Source of the DNA: Solirubrobacteraceae bacterium
GTDB taxonomy: Bacteria; Actinomycetota; Thermoleophilia; Solirubrobacterales; Solirubrobacteraceae
Length of the DNA stretch: 64,000 nucleotides
Assembly: GCA_030681525.1 (NCBI GenBank)
Contig: JAUXSD010000151.1
Coordinates: forward strand, 1-64,000
Direction of reading: 5' to 3'
This document shows positions 1 to 7,895 of this stretch, in pieces. The position numbers and the translations under genes are program-made. Positions within the stretch are counted from its first letter, which is position 1. Every line of letters begins with the position of its first letter. Below the pieces are notes generated by a model, which worked only from the letters and a program-made list of their open reading frames with translations, did not search any database and was not told the DNA's origin.

Positions 1-141
1 TCAATGCCGGGTGGCGAAGAAGCCGCCGAGATCGGCGAATGCAAGACCGAACCCGAAGGCATGGTCCTCATGGCCACCGCCTTCGGAGGCAAGCGGGTGA
101 TGGACCAGCTCGTGGGCGATCCATTGCCACGCATCTGTTAG
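1..141 (+). CDS. hypE: HypE, C-terminal fragment (left edge)
   Basis: Only the last 46 codons are present; the gene starts outside the window. The reading frame ends in PRIC and is preceded by a short segment with GKRVMDQL. HypE proteins end in this PRIC tetrapeptide, and its terminal cysteine is carbamoylated by HypF and dehydrated to the thiocyanate that supplies the CN ligands of the NiFe(CN)2CO site. The stop codon lies 19 nt before the hydrogenase small-subunit start, so hypE is the promoter-side neighbour of the structural genes in one operon. hypC and hypD are not visible and may lie further upstream. Confidence 0.85.
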   Translation, partial: SMPGGEEAAEIGECKTEPEGMVLMATAFGGKRVMDQLVGDPLPRIC

Positions 142-160
142 TCGAGAGGGAGGAGCTCAC

Positions 161-1225
161 GTGGCATCAATCGAGTTCGCACCAAGGCAGCATGAGACGG
201 AGCAGATCACTGCTCACGTCATCTGGCTGACGTCAGGACTGAGCTGCGACGGCGACTCGGTCGCCATGACGTCGGCGGTCGATCCCAGCCTCGAGGACAT
301 CATCACGGGCGCGATCCCGGGCATGCCGAAGGTCGTTGCGCATACCCCGGTGCTCGCGTACGAGAACGGCGCCGAGTTCCTGCAGGCCTGGTATGACGCA
401 GAGGCCGGCAAGCTCGATCCGTTCGTCCTCATCGTCGAGGGTTCGATTCCGAACGAGAAGATCAACGGCGAGGGTCACTTCGCCGGGATGGGCGTCAATC
501 CGTCCAACGGCCAGCCGATCACCACGAACGAGTGGATCGATCGCCTCGCTCCGAAGTCCGCCGCAACGGTTGCCCTGGGCACCTGCGCGACGTACGGCGG
601 GATCCCGGCGATGAAGAACAACCCGACGGGCGCGATGGGCCTGTGTGACTACCTCGGCTGGGGCTGGACCTCCGCTGCGGGCATTCCCGTCGTCAACATT
701 CCCGGTTGCCCCGCGCAGCCGGACAACACCACCGAGTCGCTGACGGTTCTCGTCATGGCGCTGGCCGGCATCACGCCGATCCCGGAGCTCGACGAGCAGC
801 ACCGTCTGACGATGCATTTCGGCCGCACCGTGCACGAGGGCTGCAACCGCGCTGCCTTCTACGAGCACGGCAACTTCGCCACGGAGTACGGCTCCGACCA
901 CCGGTGCTTGGTCAAGCTCGGGTGCAAGGGTCCCGTCGTGAAGTGCAACGTTCCGATCCGCGGTTGGCAGAGCGGCGTAGGCGGTTGCCCGAACGTGGGT
1001 GGCATCTGCATGGCTTGCACGATGCCGGGCTTCCCCGACAAGTTCATGCCGTTCATGGACGAGGACCCCAAGGCGAAGCTGTCGTCGAATGGCGCCAAGT
1101 TCACCTATGGCCCGCTGCTGCGCTACTTCCGCAACCAGTCGATCAACAGGATCGGCGACAAGGAGCCCGAGTGGCGCCACCCGCGGAACGAGATCACCAC
1201 CGGCTACACGCCGCACTGGCAGTAA
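161..1225 (+). CDS. hhyS: [NiFe] hydrogenase small subunit, group 1h (HhyS)
   Basis: 354 aa electron-transfer subunit of a high-affinity, oxygen-tolerant uptake hydrogenase. The GTG start has a good ribosome site (GAGGGAGGAG) just upstream. The proximal cluster ligands are visible: C29 in the motif CDGD, then C142 (GTCATYGG) and C183 (GCPAQP). The position normally occupied by a fourth cysteine is D32, the hallmark of the actinobacterial/Ralstonia group 1h enzymes with a 4Fe-4S cluster held by three Cys and one Asp. Further Cys and His residues in the C-terminal half fit the medial and distal clusters. There is no Tat signal and no C-terminal membrane helix, as in other group 1h enzymes, so the subunit is probably cytoplasmic-side. 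It is followed after 21 nt by the large subunit. Confidence 0.95.
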   Translation: MASIEFAPRQHETEQITAHVIWLTSGLSCDGDSVAMTSAVDPSLEDIITGAIPGMPKVVAHTPVLAYENGAEFLQAWYDAEAGKLDPFVLIVEGSIPNEKINGEGHFAGMGVNPSNGQPITTNEWIDRLAPKSAATVALGTCATYGGIPAMKNNPTGAMGLCDYLGWGWTSAAGIPVVNIPGCPAQPDNTTESLTVLVMALAGITPIPELDEQHRLTMHFGRTVHEGCNRAAFYEHGNFATEYGSDHRCLVKLGCKGPVVKCNVPIRGWQSGVGGCPNVGGICMACTMPGFPDKFMPFMDEDPKAKLSSNGAKFTYGPLLRYFRNQSINRIGDKEPEWRHPRNEITTGYTPHWQ

Positions 1226-1246
1226 AGAGGAGGAGAGAACTCACAC

Positions 1247-3028
1247 ATGGCCACACTTCAGACACCGTCGACAACCTCCGGGGTTGTCGTCAAGGAGATG
1301 GCGTGGGATCCGATCACCCGTATCGTCGGGTCGCTCGGCATCCACACGGAGATCGACTTCACGAACCGCAAGGTCAACAAGTGCTACAGCACGTCGATGA
1401 TCTTCCGTGGATTCGACATCTTCATGAAGGGCATCGATCCGCGTGATACGCACTTCATCACGAGTCGTATCTGCGGCATCTGCGGCGACAACCACTGTAC
1501 GGTGTCGTGCCTGAACCAGAACATGGCCTATGGGGTCAAGCCGCCGAAGCTCGGCGACTATGCCTTCAACCTGGCCGAGACCGCGGACTACATGTTCGAC
1601 CATGCGATCTTCAACGACTGCATGTGCAACGTGGACTTCTGCGAGCAGATGGTCAAGGAGACCAACCCGTCCGTCCTGGCGAAGGCTGAGAACACCTCGG
1701 CCCCGCACTCGGACATCCACGGGTACAAGACCATCGCCGACATCATGCGCGCGCTGAACCCGTTCACGGGTTCGTTCTACCTGGAGACGCTCGGCGTCGC
1801 CCGGTACACGCGTGAGATGTACTGCCTCTTCGGAGGCCGGCACACGCATCCGTCGACGATCATGCCCGGCGGCTGCAGCGCGGACATCACGCATCAGACG
1901 ATGACCGATTACTACGTGCGGCTCATGCGCTACATGGACTACATCAAGCGCACGGTCCCGATGCACGACGACCTGTATGACTTCTTCTACGAGGCCATGC
2001 CCGGTTACGAGCGCGTCGGATACCGCGACACGGACATCATCTGCTGGGGCGCCTTCGACGACCCGGAGCACGTGACGTACGAGTACAAGTCCATGACGGA
2101 TTGGGGCCGCAAGCGTTTCATCACGCCGGGCCTCGTGTTCAAGGGCGAGCTGATCACGACCGACCTGGTCGAGATCAACCTGGCCATGCGCATCCTCCTG
2201 GGCCACTCGTACTTCGACGACTGGGATCAGGAAGAGACGTTCGTCACGCACGATCCGCTTGGGAACCCGGTGGACAAGCGCCACCCGTGGAACAAGCAGA
2301 CCCTGCCGCGTCCGCAGAAGCGCGATTTCAACGACAAGTACTCGTGGGTCGCTGCCCCGCGCATGTACGACAAGCGCAACGACATCTACGTTGCGACTGA
2401 CACCGGTGGCGGCCCGTTCGCGCGCAACTGGTGCACGGCGAAGGCCGGGCTCGTCGATCTCGGGTACCTCAAGGCAACGGGTCACAGCATCCAGATGGTG
2501 CTGCCGAAGTCGCTGAACATGCCGGAGATGGAGCTCGAGTGGAAGATCCCGCCGTGGTCCAACGCCATCGAGCGTGACCGTGCCCGTACCTACCATCAGC
2601 CGATCTCCGCGCTGATCGGTCTGTACAACCTCGAGAAGGCACTCGTCGAGGTCCGCGCCGGCCGCACGAAGTCGTGGAACAGCTTCACGGTTCCGGAGGA
2701 GGCAATCTCCTGCGGCTTCCATGAGGCCGCTCGCGGCGTCATCAGCCACCACATGGTGATTCGCAAGGGCAAGGTCGCGAACTACCAGCCGTATCCCCCG
2801 ACCCCGTGGAACGGGAACCCGCGCGACAAGTTCGGGACCCCGGGACCCTACGAGGACGCTGTCCAGAACACCCCGATCTTCGAGGAGAACGGGCCGGACA
2901 ACTTCAAGGGGATCGACATCATGCGCGCTGTGCGCTCCTTCGACCCGTGCCTGCCGTGTGGCGTGCACATGTACAACGGCAAGGGCCGTGTCACGAAGGT
3001 TCAGCACACGCCGACGGGGATGTGCTAG
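1247..3028 (+). CDS. hhyL: [NiFe] hydrogenase large subunit, group 1h (HhyL)
   Basis: 593 aa catalytic subunit that carries the Ni-Fe site and splits H2. The N-terminal L1 motif reads TSRICGICGDNHCT with Ni ligands C76 and C79. The C-terminal L2 motif reads SFDPCLPCGVHMY with C568 and C571. Both are close to the published group 1h signature; the L1 segment carries CT where many relatives have AT. A 19-residue tail follows His574 and is presumably removed by the M52 protease encoded at 6138. The ATG is preceded by AAAGAGGAGGAG. Enzymes of this group let dormant aerobic actinobacteria oxidise trace H2 from air, passing electrons to the respiratory chain. Confidence 0.96.
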   Translation: MATLQTPSTTSGVVVKEMAWDPITRIVGSLGIHTEIDFTNRKVNKCYSTSMIFRGFDIFMKGIDPRDTHFITSRICGICGDNHCTVSCLNQNMAYGVKPPKLGDYAFNLAETADYMFDHAIFNDCMCNVDFCEQMVKETNPSVLAKAENTSAPHSDIHGYKTIADIMRALNPFTGSFYLETLGVARYTREMYCLFGGRHTHPSTIMPGGCSADITHQTMTDYYVRLMRYMDYIKRTVPMHDDLYDFFYEAMPGYERVGYRDTDIICWGAFDDPEHVTYEYKSMTDWGRKRFITPGLVFKGELITTDLVEINLAMRILLGHSYFDDWDQEETFVTHDPLGNPVDKRHPWNKQTLPRPQKRDFNDKYSWVAAPRMYDKRNDIYVATDTGGGPFARNWCTAKAGLVDLGYLKATGHSIQMVLPKSLNMPEMELEWKIPPWSNAIERDRARTYHQPISALIGLYNLEKALVEVRAGRTKSWNSFTVPEEAISCGFHEAARGVISHHMVIRKGKVANYQPYPPTPWNGNPRDKFGTPGPYEDAVQNTPIFEENGPDNFKGIDIMRAVRSFDPCLPCGVHMYNGKGRVTKVQHTPTGMC

Positions 3029-3036
3029 GGGCCTAA

Positions 3037-3651
3037 GTGGCTACTGACGCCCAAGCTCCGGAAGAGCTGGTCGAGCGGGTCCAGGATCTCCTGGGCTCGC
3101 TCGACGACATCGCCGATCCGTTCGCGCAGCAGCGCGTTCAGGAGCTCATCGGCGCGGTTCTCGAGTTGTACGGAGCTGGTCTGGACCGGATCCTCGGCGT
3201 CGTAGCTGACGCCGGGGAGGCCGGCCTCCCGATCCGCGACGCGCTGCTCGACGACGGCATCGTCGCCAGCCTGCTGCTGATCCACGGCCTGTTTCCGGTG
3301 CCGCTCGAAGAGCGTGTCATCGAGGCGCTGGACAGCGTGCGGCCGTTTCTGGCGTCGCACGGCGGAAACGTCGAGCTGATCAGCGTCGAAGAGGGCATCG
3401 CGCGCCTGCAGCTGCAGGGCAGCTGCAACGGGTGCCCCTCGTCGGCCGCGACGCTCGAGCATGCGCTGCGCGAGGCGATCGACGCTGCCGCTCCCGACCT
3501 GCTCGGCCTCGAAGTCGAGGGCGCGGTCGGCCTTGAAGACTTGACGGACGACAAGGCCCCCGGCCTGTCGCTGCCGATGGTCCAAGTCGGTGCCACGCTG
3601 CCGATGGCGGACTCGCCGTACACGGAATGTCCCTCGGGCGTGGGTAAGTGA
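3037..3651 (+). CDS. NifU-domain protein of the hydrogenase operon
   Basis: 204 aa, GTG start 9 nt after hhyL. Residues about 90-160 form a NifU C-terminal domain (VRPFLASHGGNVELI, then CNGCPSS with C130 and C133), the type that binds one Fe-S cluster between subunits. The flanking N-terminal region is helical and the C-terminal 40 residues are of unknown nature. In mycobacterial group 1h operons a NifU-type protein in the same place (HhyE, as I recall) is proposed to relay electrons or to help cluster assembly. Which of the two applies here cannot be told from sequence. The stop overlaps the next start (GTGA). Confidence 0.8.
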   Translation: MATDAQAPEELVERVQDLLGSLDDIADPFAQQRVQELIGAVLELYGAGLDRILGVVADAGEAGLPIRDALLDDGIVASLLLIHGLFPVPLEERVIEALDSVRPFLASHGGNVELISVEEGIARLQLQGSCNGCPSSAATLEHALREAIDAAAPDLLGLEVEGAVGLEDLTDDKAPGLSLPMVQVGATLPMADSPYTECPSGVGK

Positions 3652-4271
3652 CTGCCGGCGGTCGCCTGCCGTCCACACTCGTGGCTGGCCTGGGTCGCCT
3701 TGCGCGGCCCGCGCCAGTTGAGGAGACGGAGATCTGCGAGCTGTGCCAGCGGCCGGTCTCAGACGACCACCGCCACCTGCTCGAGCTCGACGAGCGGCGC
3801 ATCCTGTGCGCCTGCGAGCCGTGCATGGCGATCAAGTCGGGTCTGGCGAACTACGCCCCGGTCGGCGTGCGCACGCTGTGGCTCGACGACTTCGTGTTTC
3901 CCGACCAGCTGTGGGCGTCCTTCCAGCTGCCGATCGGTCTGGCGTTCTTCATGCGCTCGACCGGCACGAACACCGTCGTGGCGCTGTACCCGAGCCCGGC
4001 CGGCGCCACCGAGTGCGAGCTGCATCTCGAGAGCTGGGACAAGCTCGTCGAGCTCAATCCGATCCTGCTCGATCTCGAGGCCGACGCCGAGGCGCTCGTC
4101 GTCAACCGCATGGGCGGCGAGCACCAGCACGCGATCGTGCCGATCGACGAGTGCTACCGCCTCGTCGGGCTGATCAAGTCCACCTGGCAGGGCATCTCCG
4201 GCGGCAGCGCCATCGAGGAAGCCGTGCCGAAGTTCTTCGACTACGTACGCCACAAGGCTGGAGTGACATGA
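3648..4271 (+). CDS. Hydrogenase-operon protein of unknown function (DUF5947-like)
   Basis: 207 aa, GTG start overlapping the stop of the NifU-like gene. Four cysteines are arranged as CELC near residue 28 and CACEPC near residue 50, which looks like a small metal-binding knuckle. The rest is a soluble alpha/beta protein with no signal peptide or membrane helix. Size, cysteine pattern and position match what I remember as family DUF5947, which sits beside group 1h hydrogenase genes in actinobacteria; this name is recalled, not searched. Tight coupling to hydrogenase genes suggests a maturation or electron-transfer accessory role, but no reaction can be assigned. Confidence 0.7.
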   Translation: MTAGGRLPSTLVAGLGRLARPAPVEETEICELCQRPVSDDHRHLLELDERRILCACEPCMAIKSGLANYAPVGVRTLWLDDFVFPDQLWASFQLPIGLAFFMRSTGTNTVVALYPSPAGATECELHLESWDKLVELNPILLDLEADAEALVVNRMGGEHQHAIVPIDECYRLVGLIKSTWQGISGGSAIEEAVPKFFDYVRHKAGVT

Positions 4272-4981
4272 CCCCCGAACCCGATCCGGCGGAGGAACGC
4301 TCGAAGGGCAATCGCGATTTCGGCCCCGAGATCACCATCGAGATCCTCGGCGCCGCCCACGAGCCGTTCGCCGCGCAGCCGACGCTGCGCTTCGAGCTCA
4401 GCGTCTTCGAGCCGACCGATCGCCCGATCTACGCGATCGCGCTCAAGGCGCAGATCATGTTCGACCCGGCGCGGCGCGACTACGACGCCGAGACGCGCGA
4501 GAAGCTCTTCGAGATCTTCGGCGCGCCCGAGCGCTGGCCGTCGACGACCCGCAGCTTCCTGTGGTGCCACTCGACCGCGATGGTCAACTCGTTCACGGGC
4601 GCCACGACCTTCGGCCTCGAGGTCCCGTGCACCTCGGATCTGGAGGTTGTCGCCGCGCGGTACGTCTCGGCGCTGCCCGACGGCGACGTCCCGCTCACGA
4701 TGCACTTCACCGGCCGCATCCTGTATCAGGGCCCGGAGCGCAAGGTCCAGGTCGTCCACCTGCCGTGGAGCCTGTCGGCGCAGTATCGGATGCCGGTCAC
4801 CGTCTGGAAGAACATGATCAAGCACCACCACGGCAACTCCGGCTTCGTGCTGCTGCACGACGACACGATCGCGGAGCTTGGCAAGCTCAAGCGCCAACGC
4901 GGCCTGCACAGCTACGACGCGGTCGTGCTGGACCTGCTCGAGCACGCGCCCGCCGGCGATGCGCAAGGAGCCCTGGGATGA
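4268..4981 (+). CDS. Hydrogenase-operon protein of unknown function (DUF6084-like)
   Basis: 237 aa, ATG overlapping the previous stop (ATGA). The sequence is rich in predicted beta strands and aromatic residues (for example FLWCHSTAMVNSF and LPWSLSAQYRMP), with no metal-binding cysteine cluster, no signal peptide and no membrane helix. Order and size fit the family I recall as DUF6084, which follows the DUF5947 gene in actinobacterial hydrogenase clusters. Its beta-rich character would suit a binding or scaffold protein for hydrogenase assembly; that is inference. It is translationally coupled on both sides. Confidence 0.68.
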   Translation: MTPEPDPAEERSKGNRDFGPEITIEILGAAHEPFAAQPTLRFELSVFEPTDRPIYAIALKAQIMFDPARRDYDAETREKLFEIFGAPERWPSTTRSFLWCHSTAMVNSFTGATTFGLEVPCTSDLEVVAARYVSALPDGDVPLTMHFTGRILYQGPERKVQVVHLPWSLSAQYRMPVTVWKNMIKHHHGNSGFVLLHDDTIAELGKLKRQRGLHSYDAVVLDLLEHAPAGDAQGALG

Positions 4982-6141
4982 CGACGAGCAACAAGATCGA
5001 GCCGATCACGCCGGAGACCCCCTCGAACGTCGGCATCACGTCATCGAAGACCCATCTCGAGCGGCTCGTGGACTCCCTGCTGTTCGAGGGCTACGCGCTG
5101 TACCCGTACACGCCGGAGTCGCGCAAGAACGCGACGCCGACCCCGTTCGGGATCGTCTATCCGGCCGACTACGCGCGCAACGAGACGCACGCCTTCGACC
5201 GCATGCAGATGCAGGGCGTCGTGACCGACGCCGACGCGCTCGTCACCGGCGAGGTCCGCTTCCTGCAGGCCGCCGGCGAGAAGCACAAGGCCACCGAGCG
5301 GCGCGTGCAGCTCGGCGCCGCACCCTCGCGCGTGGCGTTCGAGTTCGACGGCGTCGAGGGCTCTGCCGAGCTGCTCCTCGAGCGGCTGCCCAGCGGCATG
5401 GCGCGGGTGACGCTCCAGGTCGAGAACACGACGCCGCTGACCGAGGAGCAGGCCAACGCCGACCGCTACGACGTGCTGCCGCTGGCGATGCTCAACACGC
5501 ACCTGCTCGCCCGTGTCGAGGGCGGCCATAAGTTCCTCTCGCCGCTGGAGCGCGGCGACGACGGCGTCGCCGGCTGCTGCCAGGTCAACACCTGGCCGGT
5601 CCTCGCGACCCGCCAGGACGACGCACTGCTGGCGCCGACGATCATGCTGCCCGACCATCCCGAGATCGCGCCGGAAAGCGTCAACGACTTCTTCGACGGC
5701 ACGGAGATCGAGGAGGCGCTGGTACTGCACATCCAGGCGCTGTCCGACCAGGAGCGCGAGGAGATCGCGGCGCAGGACCCGAAGGTGCGCGAGATGCTCG
5801 CGCGGGCCGATGCCACGACGCCGCAGCAGCTCATGGACCTCCACGGGCGCGTCCGGATCCAGGACCCGCCCGGCGAGCGCGAGTTCACCATCGACGGCGT
5901 CACGTACCGGCGCGGCCAGAAGGTCATCCTGCACCCGCCCGAGAGCGCTGACGTCTACGACAAGATGCTCGACGGCCGCAAGGCGACGATCCATCGCCTG
6001 TTCATCCGCCTCGACGACAACGACGAAGGTGAGCGCCTGCACCTCGGCGTCACGGTCGACGACGATCCGATGCAGGAGATCCTCGGCGAGAGCGGGCGCT
6101 TCCTGTTCTTCTTCTCCGACGAGGTCGAGGTGGTCTCATGA
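4978..6141 (+). CDS. Conserved-looking hydrogenase-operon protein, unknown function
   Basis: 387 aa. The start is the ATG that overlaps the preceding stop (ATGA); the open frame extends further upstream but only as a shadow of the neighbour. The N-terminal part contains LLFEGYALYPYTPESRKN and the body alternates beta strands with charged loops. A CC pair occurs near residue 199 (GCCQVN). An acidic region around residues 235-285 is followed by a compact segment RGQKVILHPP and a last segment ending FLFFFSDEVEVV. I recognise no catalytic motif. It lies between structural and maturation genes, is coupled to both, and is the largest unknown of the operon. Confidence 0.7.
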   Translation: MTTSNKIEPITPETPSNVGITSSKTHLERLVDSLLFEGYALYPYTPESRKNATPTPFGIVYPADYARNETHAFDRMQMQGVVTDADALVTGEVRFLQAAGEKHKATERRVQLGAAPSRVAFEFDGVEGSAELLLERLPSGMARVTLQVENTTPLTEEQANADRYDVLPLAMLNTHLLARVEGGHKFLSPLERGDDGVAGCCQVNTWPVLATRQDDALLAPTIMLPDHPEIAPESVNDFFDGTEIEEALVLHIQALSDQEREEIAAQDPKVREMLARADATTPQQLMDLHGRVRIQDPPGEREFTIDGVTYRRGQKVILHPPESADVYDKMLDGRKATIHRLFIRLDDNDEGERLHLGVTVDDDPMQEILGESGRFLFFFSDEVEVVS

Positions 6142-6767
6142 CCGAGAGCGACGAGGATCGCCAGGCCGAGACCCTGAAGCCGCCGACGGACACCTGGCGG
6201 CCACCCGCGCCCGACGCGCCGCTGGAGCTGCACGAGCCCGACGTCACGAGCCGCCCCAAGCGGGTCCTGATCGCCGGCATCGGCAACTCCTGGCAGCGCG
6301 ACGACGGCTTCGGCAGCGAGGTCGCGCGCCGCATCGAGGCGCGCGAGCTGCCCGATGGCGTCGCCGTCATCGACTTCGGCACCGGCGGGCTGGACCTCGC
6401 CTACCAGGTCATGTACGGCTACGACGGCCTGCTGATGATCGACGTCAGCCGTCAGGGCGGGTCGCCCGGCACCCTGTACGTCATGGAGGTCGACGAGGAC
6501 GAGGTCGCCGGCGGCTCGGTCGAGGATGGCGAGGTCCTCAACCCGCACGGCATGGATCCCGAGACCGTCCTGCGCTTCATCAAGCTCACGGGCGGCTGGC
6601 CCGGCAAGGTCGTCATCGTCGCCTGCGAGCCGCAGACCGTCGAGGAGATGGGCGTCGGCCTGAGCCCGGTCGTCGAGGAGGCCGTCGACCGCGCGGTCGA
6701 CCTCGTGATCGAGACCGCCAAGGAGCTCTTGACGGACGAGGCGTACGCCGTCGACGAGTCCACGTAG
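6138..6767 (+). CDS. Hydrogenase maturation protease (M52 family)
   Basis: 209 aa endopeptidase that should trim the C-terminal tail of HhyL after Ni insertion. The M52 signature GIGNSWQRDDGFG lies near residue 40, and the other nickel-sensing ligands are present as an Asp in LMIDVSRQ and a His in NPHGMDPE. The first 35 residues are a Pro-rich extension not needed for the fold. The ATG overlaps the upstream stop (ATGA). A 16-nt gap separates it from hypA. Confidence 0.92.
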   Translation: MTESDEDRQAETLKPPTDTWRPPAPDAPLELHEPDVTSRPKRVLIAGIGNSWQRDDGFGSEVARRIEARELPDGVAVIDFGTGGLDLAYQVMYGYDGLLMIDVSRQGGSPGTLYVMEVDEDEVAGGSVEDGEVLNPHGMDPETVLRFIKLTGGWPGKVVIVACEPQTVEEMGVGLSPVVEEAVDRAVDLVIETAKELLTDEAYAVDEST

Positions 6768-6783
6768 CGCAGGATCGAGCCGC

Positions 6784-7149
6784 ATGCACGAGTTCGACCT
6801 CTCCAGCGCGATCGTCCAGACGGTCAACAAGCACGCGGCCGGGCGCAGGGTCACGCACATCACGCTGCGCGTCGGCCGGCTGCGTCAGGTCGTCAAGGAC
6901 ACGCTGCTGTTCTACCTCGCGATCGTGGGCAAGGACACCCCGTGCGAGGGCGCTACATTGGAGATCATCGACGTGCCCGCCGTCCTGCGCTGCAAGAGCT
7001 GCAAGAACGAGTGGGAGATCGAGATCCCGGCCTTCATCTGCGGCACGTGCGGACCGGGTGGCGTCGAGGTCGCGACGGGCGAAGAGTTCATGGTCGAGTC
7101 GATCGAAGTCGAAGACGAGGAGGAGGCGGCATGCACCGCACCAAGGTGA
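6784..7149 (+). CDS. hypA: Nickel-insertion zinc protein HypA
   Basis: 121 aa. It starts MHEFDLSS, where His2 and the N-terminal amine bind nickel in this family. A structural zinc site is formed by C70, C73, C86 and C89 (CKSC and CGTC). HypA works with HypB to deliver Ni to the hydrogenase large subunit. The reading frame overlaps the start of hypB by 19 nt. Confidence 0.95.
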   Translation: MHEFDLSSAIVQTVNKHAAGRRVTHITLRVGRLRQVVKDTLLFYLAIVGKDTPCEGATLEIIDVPAVLRCKSCKNEWEIEIPAFICGTCGPGGVEVATGEEFMVESIEVEDEEEAACTAPR

Positions 7150-7895
7150 GGGTCGTCGAGGACGCGCTCGACGCCAACAACACGATTGCGGGCGCCAACG
7201 CCAGCGACTTCGAGCGGTCCAACGTGACCGTCGTCAACCTCATGAGCGCCCCCGGCGCCGGCAAGACGACGCTGCTCGAGCGCTCGCTGGAGGGCATCGC
7301 CGAGGAAGGTCTGCGCGTCGGCGTCCTGGAGGGCGACGTCCAGGGCAGCTTCGACGCCGACCGCCTGTCGGTGCTGCACATCCCGGTCGTCCAGCTCAAC
7401 ACCGACAACGGCTTCGGCGGCGAGTGCCACCTCGACGCGAACATGGTCCGTTCGGCGCTGCCGGCCGTGCCGCTCGACGACATCGACGTGCTCATCGTCG
7501 AGAACGTCGGCAACCTCGTCTGCCCGGCCGAGTTTCGCATCGGCGAGGACTCGCGGATCATGGTCTGCTCGGTCACGGAGGGCGAGGACAAGCCGCTGAA
7601 GTACCCGCTCATGTTCCGCGCGTGCGAGCTCGTCGTAATCAACAAGGTCGACCTGCTGCAGTATCTCGACTTCGACGTCGACCGCCTCGAGGCGAACATC
7701 AAGCAGGTCAACCACGACGCCACGGTCATGCGCGTCAGCGCGAAGACCGGCGAGGGCGTCGACGAGTTCCGTGCATGGCTGAAGGCGCTTCCCGCCCGGA
7801 TCGCCACCGAAGCGGCCCACGATCACGATCACGATCGCGGCGATCACGACCACGATCACCACGACCACGCCGAGCAGCAGCCCGCGACGGCGTGA
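7131..7895 (+). CDS. hypB: Nickel-insertion GTPase HypB
   Basis: 254 aa SIMIBI-class GTPase. The P-loop is SAPGAGKTT near residue 40, followed by LEGDVQ, and the guanine-specificity motif is NKVD. The ATG at 7131 lies inside the end of hypA and restores the usual HypB N-terminus. A His/Asp-rich stretch (HDHDHDRGDHDHDHHDH) stands at the C-terminus; many HypB proteins carry their His-rich nickel store at the N-terminus instead. Coupled by a GTGA overlap to the next gene. Confidence 0.95.
   Translation: MHRTKVRVVEDALDANNTIAGANASDFERSNVTVVNLMSAPGAGKTTLLERSLEGIAEEGLRVGVLEGDVQGSFDADRLSVLHIPVVQLNTDNGFGGECHLDANMVRSALPAVPLDDIDVLIVENVGNLVCPAEFRIGEDSRIMVCSVTEGEDKPLKYPLMFRACELVVINKVDLLQYLDFDVDRLEANIKQVNHDATVMRVSAKTGEGVDEFRAWLKALPARIATEAAHDHDHDRGDHDHDHHDHAEQQPATA

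Noticed and set aside
1241-3007. 588-codon minus-strand frame opposite hhyL
   Set aside because: Mirror frame of the hydrogenase large subunit with His/Arg/Val-rich composition and no domain.
4561-4977. Upstream extension of the 387-residue hydrogenase-operon protein
   Set aside because: It lies wholly within the preceding gene in another frame; the ATGA overlap at 4978 gives the natural start.
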